A stretch of 64,000 nucleotides of DNA, from contig NC_011772.1 in NCBI RefSeq assembly GCF_000021305.1, positions 2,642,001 to 2,706,000 on the forward strand. The letters are read 5' to 3'. This DNA is from Bacillus cereus G9842 (lineage in GTDB: Bacteria; Bacillota; Bacilli; Bacillales; Bacillaceae_G). Below are positions 25,613-34,370 of this stretch, one piece after another (position 1 is the stretch's first letter; each line of letters begins with the position of its first letter). The notes below the pieces were generated by a model, which saw only the letters and a list, made by a program, of their open reading frames with translations, was not told the origin of the DNA and ran no database searches. The position numbers were made by a program, and so were the translations under genes.

Positions 25613-27462
25613 TATAACTTATATTTTTGCATTCGCTTATAAAATGTACTACGGGGTACATCTAATAGTTTTGCAGCTAATGAAACATTTCCGTTTGTCT
25701 TTTGTAATACTTCAATCATGCTATCACGCTGTATTTTTTCGCGAAAATTTAGTGGATGTTCTGTTTTATTTTCAACTTGTAACTCAAGTTGTTGTTGATT
25801 TCCCATCATTGTTTGTAGCAAACAAGCGACTTGCTTTTCGCATATTTCCCGTCCTTGCGACAAGATGTAAATGCGTTCTAATACATTTACTAGTTCTCGA
25901 ATATTTCCGGGCCATGTATGTTGTAAAAATTGATTGCAAATACTCTTTGGAAATACAACATTCCAATTCTTCCGTTCGCAAAAGTGTTGTATAAAATATG
26001 AGATATCCTCTTTTCTTTCTATTAACGATGGAACATATAACGGATAAACGTGCAAACGATAATATAAATCTTGACGGAATTTCCCTTCTTCTACTAACCG
26101 TAGTAAATCTTTATGTGTGGCAGTAATAATACGAATATTTACTGGTACCTCTTTTGAACTTCCTATTGGAGTTATTGTACGTTCTTGTAAAACACGCAAT
26201 AATGCTACTTGCATCTCTGGTGGTACTTCACCAATTTCATCTAAAAATAATGTTCCTCCATGCGCTTGTTCAAATTTCCCTTTATACCCTTGACGTCGCG
26301 CACCTGTAAACGCACCTTCAACGTAACCGAACAATTCACTTTCCATTAATTCTTTAGGCAGAGAACCGCAGTTAACAGCTATAAAGGGCCCATCTTTTCT
26401 TGGGCTATTTTCATGAATCGCTCTCGCAACATATTCCTTTCCTACTCCTGTCTCACCACATACATAAACACTAGCATCAGTCGGTGAAACAAGCTTAATT
26501 TCTTCTAGTGTGTGTTGAAATGCTTTGCTTGTCCCGGTAACTCCTGAAAAAGTAATTCCTTTTATAAATGCGAAAGCAGAATATGTATTTATTTGTTTGT
26601 TTTTCTTTAAATACATACATTTCCCAATCATTCTTTCATTACTATATACTGGTATCTCTAATTTAGTTTCCAATCCATGGTGCATTAACTCTTCAAGCTT
26701 CATTCTTGACCAATTATTTATTCGTTCACGAACACTCTTACTCGCAGAAACGATAACATCACGATGATTACAAATAACTACTTGTTCGTCACTATCAATG
26801 ACATCCAAAAAACGATGAATTAAGTGTAATTCATTTTGATGAACTCTTATGCTACATTCACGTTCTATTGCATGTGCAATTGAAGTTACCATACCGAGCA
26901 TATATGGATGCGAAAATTCAATTGGACAGGAGAAATCTAGAACACCAATTAATTTCCCGTCATCATTATGGATAGGAGCAGCCGCACAACTCCAGCTATG
27001 AGATGCCACGGAATAATGTTCAGTACCACTTATCATAATAGCTTCTTCAATTTCTAGCGCTGTTCCAATTGCATTTGTACCAACAGCTGCTTCTGTCCAT
27101 TTTACACCTTCAATAAAATTAATATGTTTCGCTCGCTTTAACGTTTGTTTATTTCCACTTAACGATAGAACATAACCATCTGGATCGATTAATAATGCCA
27201 TCATTTGTAGTTCATCAATGGTTTTTCTCATATTTTGTATTTGAGGTAATGCTATATCAAGAAAAATTTCACTCTTTTTCTTTTGTTCTTGAAAAACATT
27301 AGAAGACAAAATTTTCTGACCTTTATTCATATAAGGATTCACATTTGCTTGTCTACATCGATGCCATGACTCTGAAATTCTTTCGTTTATACGGTTCGAA
27401 TCAAAGACTCCTTCATCAATAAACTTTTTCCATGTATGTAAGTAAAACGGTGAAGCTAACAT
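25612..27462 (-). CDS. acoR: Sigma-54-dependent activator, AcoR type
   Basis: A 616-residue enhancer-binding protein. An N-terminal GAF-type sensor spans about 75-215 (LLIDPDGYVLSLSG, WTEAAVGTNAIGTAL). The AAA+ domain spans about 305-540 with Walker A GETGVGKE (336-343), the sigma-54 loop GAFTGA (about 383), Walker B GGTLFLDEIGE and the R-finger region. A Fis-type helix-turn-helix is at the end (NVSLAAKLLDVPRSTFYKRM). It is the only sigma-54 activator in the window and acoABCL has a sigma-54 promoter, so acetoin control is likely. It lies 5.5 kb from acoL, whereas in B. subtilis acoR is directly downstream. ATG 27462 follows GGGAGATG. Confidence 0.8.
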   Translation of the reverse strand: MLASPFYLHTWKKFIDEGVFDSNRINERISESWHRCRQANVNPYMNKGQKILSSNVFQEQKKKSEIFLDIALPQIQNMRKTIDELQMMALLIDPDGYVLSLSGNKQTLKRAKHINFIEGVKWTEAAVGTNAIGTALEIEEAIMISGTEHYSVASHSWSCAAAPIHNDDGKLIGVLDFSCPIEFSHPYMLGMVTSIAHAIERECSIRVHQNELHLIHRFLDVIDSDEQVVICNHRDVIVSASKSVRERINNWSRMKLEELMHHGLETKLEIPVYSNERMIGKCMYLKKNKQINTYSAFAFIKGITFSGVTGTSKAFQHTLEEIKLVSPTDASVYVCGETGVGKEYVARAIHENSPRKDGPFIAVNCGSLPKELMESELFGYVEGAFTGARRQGYKGKFEQAHGGTLFLDEIGEVPPEMQVALLRVLQERTITPIGSSKEVPVNIRIITATHKDLLRLVEEGKFRQDLYYRLHVYPLYVPSLIERKEDISYFIQHFCERKNWNVVFPKSICNQFLQHTWPGNIRELVNVLERIYILSQGREICEKQVACLLQTMMGNQQQLELQVENKTEHPLNFREKIQRDSMIEVLQKTNGNVSLAAKLLDVPRSTFYKRMQKYKL

Positions 27463-27584
27463 TGTATCATCTCCCTTTTAATTGTTTTGGAGATTTATAA
27501 AACATACTTCTATTATAAAACTGAATAAAAGCGTTTTCAATACAACTAGAAAGATGACACAAATATGTTAATAATTTGAATATA

Positions 27585-27758
27585 TTAATGCTCGTCTTTA
27601 TTCTTTTTTAGTAGCACCATATTTTGTATAATGGACGCAAAGAAAATACATAACCAAAACCACTTTTGTGGATTACCATTTATAAAGAAAACAATCACGG
27701 CTATTGCAAATAAAATAGCGGCTGATAAACTAATATATAATTTCGTTCTGACCTGCAT
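27585..27758 (-). CDS. 57-residue two-helix membrane protein
   Basis: A short minus-strand gene with an AGGAGCG ribosome site and ATG 27758. The product begins MQVRTKLYISLSAAILFAIA and has two hydrophobic segments (about 8-26 and 32-50), separated by NGNPQKW, and a Lys-rich tail KKNKDEH. It follows the NIPSNAP gene by 15 bp and probably belongs to that operon. The function is unknown. Confidence 0.6.
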   Translation of the reverse strand: MQVRTKLYISLSAAILFAIAVIVFFINGNPQKWFWLCIFFASIIQNMVLLKKNKDEH

Positions 27759-27773
27759 TAGTCTTCGCTCCTA

Positions 27774-28112
27774 TTATTTTACAGTACATACTAACTCTTC
27801 ATTTTTCATCTCTACTATGTACTTCTGTAAAACATATTCTCTTCCGCCATGTTTTTCATACCAATCATGTATTCTTTTTACATGAATCTCGTCACTTCTA
27901 ATTTTCGATTCAATTTCTTTATACCTTTCAAAACTATCATATTCCCATATGGCGAATACTTCAGACGTACCATTCTTATTACCTTTCATCCAGCGTCCTA
28001 TTAGCCTAGAGCCATGCTTTAACTGATTAGGTAAGTTCGTGTTATTGAAATGATCATTAAATACTTCTATGAATTCATTTTTCACTACATAGTACTTCCT
28101 TCTGTAAAACAT
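27774..28112 (-). CDS. NIPSNAP family protein
   Basis: A 112-residue ferredoxin-like-fold protein (MFYRRKYYVVKNEFIEVFNDHF, LIGRWMKGNKNGTSEVFAIWEYDSF, then YKEIESKIRSDE). NIPSNAP domains form dimers of unknown function in bacteria. It overlaps the end of the acetyltransferase gene by 28 bp, so it is translationally coupled to it. Confidence 0.8.
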   Translation of the reverse strand: MFYRRKYYVVKNEFIEVFNDHFNNTNLPNQLKHGSRLIGRWMKGNKNGTSEVFAIWEYDSFERYKEIESKIRSDEIHVKRIHDWYEKHGGREYVLQKYIVEMKNEELVCTVK

Positions 28113-28681
28113 ACCTCTTCCCCTCTTTTATGAAAAGTATCAGTAAACCTTCCCATCACTACCGTATTATAATACTTTCCATCCGATAGTCTTTTGTCAT
28201 TTTTCAAAATGCCTTCTACTTCAAAACCTAATTTTTTATACAGATGAATAGCTTTCTCGTTTGTCTCTAATACTTGTAAAGATATTTTATTTACTGCATT
28301 TTCATCAGCCCATTTAATAGATTGTTGCAATAGACTCTTACCCATTCTATATCCCCAAAACTCTTTTAAAATACAAACACCAAACTCCACTTTATGAGAT
28401 AATCTCTTAAAATTTGACCCTTCACATCTTGAAAATCCAACGATTCGATTGTGCACTTCTACAACTAAAAAGAGATTCTTAGTCTCTTCACTATCTGTTT
28501 TTATTATTTTTTGAAATCCTAGATCATCTATAAATCCCTCTCCAGCATCTCTATCCATATTTTCAGTTTCTCCATCAATCTGAACTCTAATTTTCGATAA
28601 CTGCTCTGCATCTTTCTCAGCTGCAGAACGAATTGTATAAGTTAATCCATTTATATGAAACTCTTGCTCTTTTACAATCAT
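28085..28681 (-). CDS. GNAT family N-acetyltransferase
   Basis: A 198-residue acetyltransferase. The acetyl-CoA site is LKEFWGYRMGKSLLQQSIKWA, followed by LQVLETNEKAIHLYKKLGFEVEG. The start ATG 28681 overlaps the stop of the DeoR gene by 4 bp, and the end overlaps the NIPSNAP gene, so these form one tight operon. The substrate is unknown. Confidence 0.83.
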   Translation of the reverse strand: MIVKEQEFHINGLTYTIRSAAEKDAEQLSKIRVQIDGETENMDRDAGEGFIDDLGFQKIIKTDSEETKNLFLVVEVHNRIVGFSRCEGSNFKRLSHKVEFGVCILKEFWGYRMGKSLLQQSIKWADENAVNKISLQVLETNEKAIHLYKKLGFEVEGILKNDKRLSDGKYYNTVVMGRFTDTFHKRGEEVCFTEGSTM

Positions 28682-29463
28682 GTCAAACTCCTTTCAAATG
28701 AATATAATGGCGCTATTACAACTTGTTTACCTTGTTTCTCAAAGTCCTGAACAGTTTCTTTACTAGCCTCTTCGTCAGTTATAATAATGTCAATTTTTTT
28801 TAGAGACTCTCCTCTTATAAAACAATCTATTCCAAGTTTATTATGCGGAACTAAACAAATATTTCTTCTAGCAATTTCACTTACTCTTTTACTAAAATAA
28901 GCAACTTCAGGTGTTGCGGTACTAATACCTTGTAATGAAATGCCTCCACCTGTAGAGAAATACAGATCAATAGAAAATCTACTTATCAATTCAGAGGCAA
29001 GTGTATCAGTAATATTCCCTGAAGGTTTTACTTTTCCGCCAATTAAATACGTATCAATATTCTTATATTCTCGTAGATAACCAGCTATTTCTATAGAATT
29101 CGTAATAACCGTAAATGATACTTCCGGTAAATATTTCAGCATCGCATTATGAACGGAAGCCCCACCAATAAAAATTGAATCACCTTCTTGTATATAAGAT
29201 ACCGCAACTCTTGCAATTGTGTCCTCATATATTGAGCTATCACTATAACGTTTAGCTGGTTCCACAGCTAAGTTTCTCACTCGTGCAAGTTCAATTGCAC
29301 CCCCATGGGTTCTTTTTAATAAACCTTCCTTCTCCATAATAGACAAATCTCTTCTTATAGAATCAATAGACATATCAAATCTTTCCGCAAGATCCTTTGC
29401 GATTACTCTTCCATCTGTATTAAGTAGTTCTAAAATTTTCTCTCGACGTTCTTCAGTAAACAT
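28678..29463 (-). CDS. DeoR/GlpR family transcriptional regulator
   Basis: A 261-residue sugar-phosphate-type repressor: DeoR helix-turn-helix at 1-56 (RREKILELLNTDGRVIAKDLAERFDMSIDSIRRDL is the region; the key block is SIDSIRRDL...MEKEG) and a DeoRC ligand domain with IFIGGASVHNAML and YLIGGKVKPSGNITD. ATG 29463 has GGTGGTGA. It leads an operon with an acetyltransferase and a NIPSNAP protein; no sugar kinase or transporter is adjacent, so the inducer is unknown. Confidence 0.85.
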   Translation of the reverse strand: MFTEERREKILELLNTDGRVIAKDLAERFDMSIDSIRRDLSIMEKEGLLKRTHGGAIELARVRNLAVEPAKRYSDSSIYEDTIARVAVSYIQEGDSIFIGGASVHNAMLKYLPEVSFTVITNSIEIAGYLREYKNIDTYLIGGKVKPSGNITDTLASELISRFSIDLYFSTGGGISLQGISTATPEVAYFSKRVSEIARRNICLVPHNKLGIDCFIRGESLKKIDIIITDEEASKETVQDFEKQGKQVVIAPLYSFERSLT

Positions 29464-29713
29464 GTTATCACCACCGTTATTGAAGATTCAGAAATTTGAA
29501 CTTTATATTAATTATATGCACGTTTCTTCCGTTTCACAATATTTTCAATCCTTTTTCTTCCGTCTTTATGCAGTGTTTTCCTCTTTTTCTATTTTGTTAA
29601 CTTTACATAAAATAAATGCAGATTTGCATATTTCACTAAAAGACTTCTATTTATTTCCTTATTCATGTAAAATTATTCCTATGTTTTACTTTTTAATACA
29701 GAAAGGGATTACT

Positions 29714-30211
29714 ATGAAATCATTAATCAAAACGACATGTACAGCATTATTATTTACAGGAATATTAACAGGGTGCAATAGCAATACTACACCAAAACAA
29801 GAAAAGAGCGCTCTCGAAAAGAATGCAATGCACTATGGAGAAATAGTTAAAAACGAATACTATAGAGCGACAGTTGAAAATGCAAAGTTTGAAAAAATAG
29901 ACGAAGAGCGGCGCCTTACTACTCGTGTTATGATTAATAATGTTCGAGACGATGGACAAACTATTGATCTTTCGGAAATAAAATATTTCATACAAGATGA
30001 AAAAACTGGTCAGAAATATGAAGGTAAAGCTCATCCGATAGGTGACGAGCACTATAAAAATGTTCCACACGAATTCTCTTTAACTACTGACGTTGTATTT
30101 GAACTGAAAACTTCACCAAAAGATTTAAATAATATGTATTTATACATAGATAGCAAAGCTGCGCCGTTAACAAATACATATTGGAAACTTGATAATTTAG
30201 TATCTAAATAG
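29714..30211 (+). CDS. Lipoprotein of unknown function
   Basis: A 165-residue lipoprotein with signal peptide MKSLIKTTCTALLFTGILTGC (lipobox LTGC, Cys21). The remainder is polar and strand-rich (TTRVMINNVRDDGQTIDLSE, FSLTTDVVFELKTSP), reminiscent of small extracytoplasmic immunoglobulin-like domains such as DUF4352, but I cannot assign a family. ATG 29714 follows GAAAGGGA; the 250 bp upstream hold no gene. It is divergent from the DeoR gene and ends at a hairpin. Confidence 0.72.
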   Translation: MKSLIKTTCTALLFTGILTGCNSNTTPKQEKSALEKNAMHYGEIVKNEYYRATVENAKFEKIDEERRLTTRVMINNVRDDGQTIDLSEIKYFIQDEKTGQKYEGKAHPIGDEHYKNVPHEFSLTTDVVFELKTSPKDLNNMYLYIDSKAAPLTNTYWKLDNLVSK

Positions 30212-30240
30212 AAAGACCAGTCTTATACGACTGGTCTTTT
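30212..30240 (+). terminator. Terminator of the lipoprotein gene
   Basis: Stem AAAGACCAGTC / GACTGGTCTTT followed by TTTTAC. Confidence 0.8.
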
Positions 30241-30270
30241 TACATTCATACATTTAACTTTCATTAACAC

Positions 30271-30873
30271 TTATATTAATTTTCTAATAACAACTTGAAT
30301 AACATCAGCTAAACCAGTGTGCCCTTTCCCTTCAACTCGCTCTTGTTCTCCATTAAAGAAATGAATTACCTTATGTTCTTCACACCAAGTAAGGATATCA
30401 ATTGGATCATACAGCATATCAACATCTTTTGGTCCACCAGTACTATAGTTTATTTGTTTTTTTGAGTAAACTTCAAACATAATTAATCCACCAGGTTTTA
30501 TCGTTTGTATCATTTTATCTAATATCATTTTTTTATAATCATCATGAAAATGTCCAAATACCATAATTGCCGCATCATATTCATTTTCTGGCAAACTATC
30601 AGCTAATAAATCTACTTTTTTTGTATGCACGTTTACGTTATGCTTCTCTGCCAATTTTTTTGTCTTTTCTAATCCATCTTCCGAATAATCAATAGCTGTT
30701 ACTTCGTTCCCTTGTCTTGCTAGAAATACAGCATTTCTACCTTCTCCCTCCGCAAATGCTATTACTTTATTGTGATTTGCTAAACGAAATGCTTGTTCTT
30801 TAATAAATGTATTAGGTTCTTCCCCGTAAAAATATTCATCTGATTTATATCGATCATTCCAAAAATTATTCAT
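30271..30873 (-). CDS. Class I SAM-dependent methyltransferase (TehB-like)
   Basis: A 200-residue Rossmann-fold methyltransferase. Motif I is VIAFAEGEGRNAVFLARQG, the acidic residue that binds the ribose is in VTAIDYSEDGLEK, and motif IV is AAIMVFGHFHDD; the FWNDRYKSDEYFYGEEPN N-terminus is typical of tellurite-resistance-like methyltransferases. The substrate is unknown. ATG 30873 is better spaced from AAGGAGAG than the adjacent ATG 30876. Confidence 0.82.
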   Translation of the reverse strand: MNNFWNDRYKSDEYFYGEEPNTFIKEQAFRLANHNKVIAFAEGEGRNAVFLARQGNEVTAIDYSEDGLEKTKKLAEKHNVNVHTKKVDLLADSLPENEYDAAIMVFGHFHDDYKKMILDKMIQTIKPGGLIMFEVYSKKQINYSTGGPKDVDMLYDPIDILTWCEEHKVIHFFNGEQERVEGKGHTGLADVIQVVIRKLI

Positions 30874-30965
30874 CATCTTCTCTCCTTCTTCATATCATTT
30901 TCTAACTACAATTAAAGATATTAAAGAGCCTTTTTATCCTTAATTAATTTAAAAATAAAAGCAGA

Positions 30966-31367
30966 TTAAAAATCCACTTTTATTTTTTTCGCAAGATCTA
31001 CGATTTTTTGATTTCTTAACTCTTCTTCCATTTTCTCTTCTGCTGCGAGCATTGCCTCATTAATTAAACATCCAGGTTTGTCATGTAAACAACAGTCAAA
31101 CAATGATGTTTTGCCTTCAATTGCATGTATAATATCTAAAAATGAAATATCTTCCCAATTCTTACTAAGCGAGTAACCGCCCTTTGGACCAGATGATGAG
31201 TGTATCATCCCTTCCTTCGTCAACTTAGTTAGTATTTTAGACAAGTACGTTGGTGAAACATTTTGCATTTCTGCTAATTGGTAAACACTAACTAACTTAT
31301 TTGGTGTGGCCTTTGCCAGAAAAAGCATTGTATGAAGAGCATAATTTGTAGCTTTAGAATATTTCAT
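30966..31367 (-). CDS. Rrf2 family transcriptional regulator with Cys cluster
   Basis: A 133-residue winged-helix regulator (KYSKATNYALHTMLFLAKA, VSPTYLSKILTKLTKEGMI, SSSGPKGGYSLSK). The segment FDCCLHDKPGCLINEAM carries cysteines spaced as in Fe-S Rrf2 proteins (IscR/NsrR), so a redox- or NO-sensitive cluster is possible. No iron-sulfur assembly genes lie nearby. An inverted repeat just upstream could be its own operator. Confidence 0.82.
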   Translation of the reverse strand: MKYSKATNYALHTMLFLAKATPNKLVSVYQLAEMQNVSPTYLSKILTKLTKEGMIHSSSGPKGGYSLSKNWEDISFLDIIHAIEGKTSLFDCCLHDKPGCLINEAMLAAEEKMEEELRNQKIVDLAKKIKVDF

Positions 31368-31378
31368 AGTACAGCTCC

Positions 31379-31405
31379 TATTGTAGACTCCATGTATCTA
31401 CAATA
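31379..31405. promoter_or_regulatory. Inverted repeat upstream of the Rrf2 gene (candidate operator)
   Basis: TATTGTAGA (31379-31387) and TCTACAATA (31397-31405) form a perfect inverted repeat with a 9-bp spacer, 12 bp before the start codon. The position suggests autorepression. Confidence 0.55.
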
Positions 31406-31452
31406 ACTTTATTTTTTTATTATGTCAAACGTTTGTAATACTCCATACAACA

Positions 31453-32076
31453 TTATTTCTTCACAAGTAATACATTTGCTGCGCAAATCGTCACTTCTCT
31501 AAATGGAGAGTCAAATAAAACACCTAGTTCAAAACCATCTTCAGTAAGAGCTATTTCATGATATAGCCACCAAGCACTGTCAAAGTTTTCCTGCATAGAA
31601 CACTTTGTTACTCCTATAAAGGTTACTTCAAGTTTATCAAATTCACTAAAAGTACCACTGCAATCTAATACGATAGACAAAGTATCTTCTGATTCTCTCT
31701 TTATTACTTTAATTACACTATCGTGTAGTGATGTCTTGTGTAACTGAGCGACATTTGACGGAAGTTTTTTCTCAATGGAATTAAAATATTCTACGTATGA
31801 TTGATCTAATTGTGCCATTCTTTTCTCATAATCTGTTGTCCACTCTTGCATAAGTTTTTTCAGTTCACCTGATGGGTATTCTGAATTAATTGTTATGTTT
31901 TGTATAATTGAGTATATCGATTCAGGAAGGAATTTTAATAAATCTATTTTCCTTTCCTCTATTTCTTCCTTTAAACTTTGTATATCCATTTCCGACCATT
32001 CTTTTATAGACTCTATAAAACTTACAAATTCTAAAACTTGCATTTTTTTATACCATTCTCTTGTAAAATATTTCAA
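31453..32076 (-). CDS. DUF4085 family protein
   Basis: A 207-residue protein beginning LKYFTREWYKKMQVL (TTG start read as Met), the DUF4085 signature, with a helical middle (ELKKLMQEWTTDYEKRMAQL) and a strand-rich C-terminus (ALTEDGFELGVLFDSPFREV). The function is unknown. I chose TTG 32076 because AGGAGAGG lies six bases upstream; the frame is open further to 32262 but has no start signals. Confidence 0.72.
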   Translation of the reverse strand: MKYFTREWYKKMQVLEFVSFIESIKEWSEMDIQSLKEEIEERKIDLLKFLPESIYSIIQNITINSEYPSGELKKLMQEWTTDYEKRMAQLDQSYVEYFNSIEKKLPSNVAQLHKTSLHDSVIKVIKRESEDTLSIVLDCSGTFSEFDKLEVTFIGVTKCSMQENFDSAWWLYHEIALTEDGFELGVLFDSPFREVTICAANVLLVKK

Positions 32077-32296
32077 TGACACCTCTCCTAAAATATCTTT
32101 ACATCCAGTAAAAGCAATGCATCCACTTATTATATCATTCCAATAACCATTTTTTCTAAAGAAATAATGTAAAAATGTAAATATTCCGCCTATTATTTCT
32201 AAAACTTCAGAATATTTACAAAAGTATAAAATTAGAATACATTTTAGCTGTACAAGATTCACCTGTACAAAAATTCAAACAAAAAGGGATGGTTAT

Positions 32297-32893
32297 ATGT
32301 TGAAGAAATTAGTAGCAGGGACATTAGTAGCGGGTTTTGCATTAACTGGAGGACTAGGTGCAGTAAGTGCTGAGGAAAAAAGTAACACAATTAAGTCATT
32401 TGATTATTTAAAAGTGGATGAACAAAATGTTAATTCATTTGCAAAATTAAGTGATCAGGATAAGAAAGATATCCAAATTACTATGGTATTACCTAAGCAA
32501 AATGAAAATGGAGATTGGCTAGCTTATGGTTTTACTAGCCGCGAAACATTGGATGCGTATATTGCAAAGGATAAAAAAGCAATTAAAAATAATATTAATC
32601 CTTTAGGTAGTGGTGCTGGTAGTACTGATTTTTATGAACATAAAGATAAAGGTGGCCAATATATTTACTGGAGCAGTGGCTTTAAAAACTTACCATCTAG
32701 CTGGAATGACAGAATTTCTTCTGTAAGTACAGCGTCGCCTTCTGCAAGTTATTCAACAACACTTTGGGAACACACTTCAACACAAGGATATGGAAAAGGC
32801 GTTTTATTTAAACACGCTGATTGGTACGGTAAAACTGCTAATTTAGCTCCTGAATGGAACGATAAAACTTCAGCTATTGACATTAAAAAGTAA
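32297..32893 (+). CDS. Secreted beta/gamma-crystallin-like protein (peptidase inhibitor I36 type)
   Basis: A 198-residue exported protein with signal peptide MLKKLVAGTLVAGFALTGG ending at VSAEE. The C-terminal half contains two crystallin-like Greek-key repeats (FYEHKDKGGQYIYWSSGF...WNDRISSV and LWEHTSTQGYGKGVLFK...WNDKTSAI), as in the I36/SMPI inhibitors and calcium-binding microbial crystallins. The function is unproven. ATG 32297 follows AAAAAGGGATGG. A hairpin terminator follows. Confidence 0.72.
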   Translation: MLKKLVAGTLVAGFALTGGLGAVSAEEKSNTIKSFDYLKVDEQNVNSFAKLSDQDKKDIQITMVLPKQNENGDWLAYGFTSRETLDAYIAKDKKAIKNNINPLGSGAGSTDFYEHKDKGGQYIYWSSGFKNLPSSWNDRISSVSTASPSASYSTTLWEHTSTQGYGKGVLFKHADWYGKTANLAPEWNDKTSAIDIKK

Positions 32894-32923
32894 TAGAGGA
32901 TTTAATTTCTTCTATAAAAATTC

Positions 32924-32962
32924 AAACCACTATTCTCTCATTCATTTAGAGAATAGTGGTTT
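32924..32962. terminator. Bidirectional terminator between the crystallin-like gene and acoL
   Basis: Perfect stem AAACCACTATTCTCT / AGAGAATAGTGGTTT between convergent genes. Confidence 0.85.
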
Positions 32963-32975
32963 ATTATAATTCGAT

Positions 32976-34355
32976 TTAAGCATGTACAGCCTGTCCTACA
33001 GCTTGCAATAATGCTTCATGAATCGCTTCAGATAAGGTTGGATGCGCTGCAATATAATCTCTCATTATATCAGCGGTAACTTCTGTATGAATCATTACGG
33101 TCCCTTGACCAATAAGTTCAGTTGCATGAGGACCGATAATAGAAATCCCTACAATTTCTTGGTATTTAGGTTCCACAATGACTTTTACTTTACCCGTTTG
33201 TTCTCCTAAAATAAGAGCTTTTCCGTTCGCTGTAAAATGGAATTCTCCAATGAGAATATCACCATATTGTTCTCTTGCACCTTTTTCACTTAACCCGACA
33301 CTAGCTATTTCTGGAGCTGTGTATATACAACGGGGAACAGCGTGATAATTTACTTTCACGTCTTCTCCGCTTGCGTGTAATGCTGCTGTCGTTCCTTCAT
33401 GGAAGGCAACGTGAGCAAGCTGAATTCCACCGATCACATCACCAACTGCGTAAATATGTGATACGTTCGTTTGCATATGTTCATTCACAGCAATCCCTTT
33501 ATTTGAAAACTGAACTCCTGCCTTTTCTAATCCTAATTGTTGTACTCGTGGTTTTCTTCCTACAGAAACAAGAACAAATTCTGGAGTTACTTCGTGAGTA
33601 ATTCCCTCGTATTCAAATGAAGCTTGCTTCTTATAGTTATTTAATCCTTTTAAAACTGCTCCCGTAAAAATTTCCACACCATCTTTTTCTAATTTCTCTC
33701 TTAAAATATTCGCGATATCTTCATCTTCACCAGGTAGTAATTGCGGTGCCATCTCAACTATCGATACTTTTGTGCCGAGTCTACTATAAATACTTGCAAA
33801 CTCACATCCTATTACACCACCGCCAACGATTAACAATGAAGATGGTACACTCTCAAGAGACATTGCATGGCTACTATTTAAAATCCATTTTCCATCGAAC
33901 GGAGCGAATGGTAATTCTGTAGGTTCGGAACCAGCTGCAATAATAAAGCTCCCTCCATCAATTACTTCTTCTTTATTTCCTTGTACAACTCGCACACGAT
34001 GATCCGTTTCGAATTTCGCTTTTCCTTTTACAACTTTAATTTTATTTTTCTTCATTAAATATTGTATTCCTTGGACGAGTTGCTTTACGATTTGTGATTT
34101 CCTCGCCTGTATTTGACCCCAATCAATTGAGATATTTTCTGTATTAATCGTAACTCCATAATCATTCGCTTTTCTCACAATGTCATGTACTTCAGCACTT
34201 TCTAACAGTGATTTCGTAGGCATACACCCAACATTTAAACATGTTCCGCCAAGGTCAGCTTCATCAATAAGAGTGACATCTTTGCCATTTTGAGCCGCGG
34301 TAATTGCTGCTACATAGCCAGCAGGTCCACCCCCAATAACAACTAATTTATCCAT
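32976..34355 (-). CDS. acoL: Dihydrolipoamide dehydrogenase of the acetoin complex (E3)
   Basis: A 459-residue FAD disulfide oxidoreductase. FAD motif VVIGGGPAGYVAAITAAQNG, redox disulfide GGTCLNVGCMPTKSLL, NAD motif LLIVGGGVIGCEFASIYSRLG, and the C-terminal active-site His-Glu in AAHPTLSEAIHEAL are all present. It reoxidises the lipoyl arms of AcoC with NAD+. Last gene of acoABCL, 15 bp after acoC. Confidence 0.93.
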   Translation of the reverse strand: MDKLVVIGGGPAGYVAAITAAQNGKDVTLIDEADLGGTCLNVGCMPTKSLLESAEVHDIVRKANDYGVTINTENISIDWGQIQARKSQIVKQLVQGIQYLMKKNKIKVVKGKAKFETDHRVRVVQGNKEEVIDGGSFIIAAGSEPTELPFAPFDGKWILNSSHAMSLESVPSSLLIVGGGVIGCEFASIYSRLGTKVSIVEMAPQLLPGEDEDIANILREKLEKDGVEIFTGAVLKGLNNYKKQASFEYEGITHEVTPEFVLVSVGRKPRVQQLGLEKAGVQFSNKGIAVNEHMQTNVSHIYAVGDVIGGIQLAHVAFHEGTTAALHASGEDVKVNYHAVPRCIYTAPEIASVGLSEKGAREQYGDILIGEFHFTANGKALILGEQTGKVKVIVEPKYQEIVGISIIGPHATELIGQGTVMIHTEVTADIMRDYIAAHPTLSEAIHEALLQAVGQAVHA

Positions 34356-34370
34356 TCTCTCACCTTCTCT

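Noticed and set aside
29462..29713. Upstream extension of the lipoprotein gene
   Set aside because: It would bury the signal peptide and lipobox in the middle of the protein; ATG 29714 has its own ribosome site.
32077..32262. 62-codon extension of the DUF4085 gene
   Set aside because: Family similarity and the AGGAGAGG site both place the start at TTG 32076.
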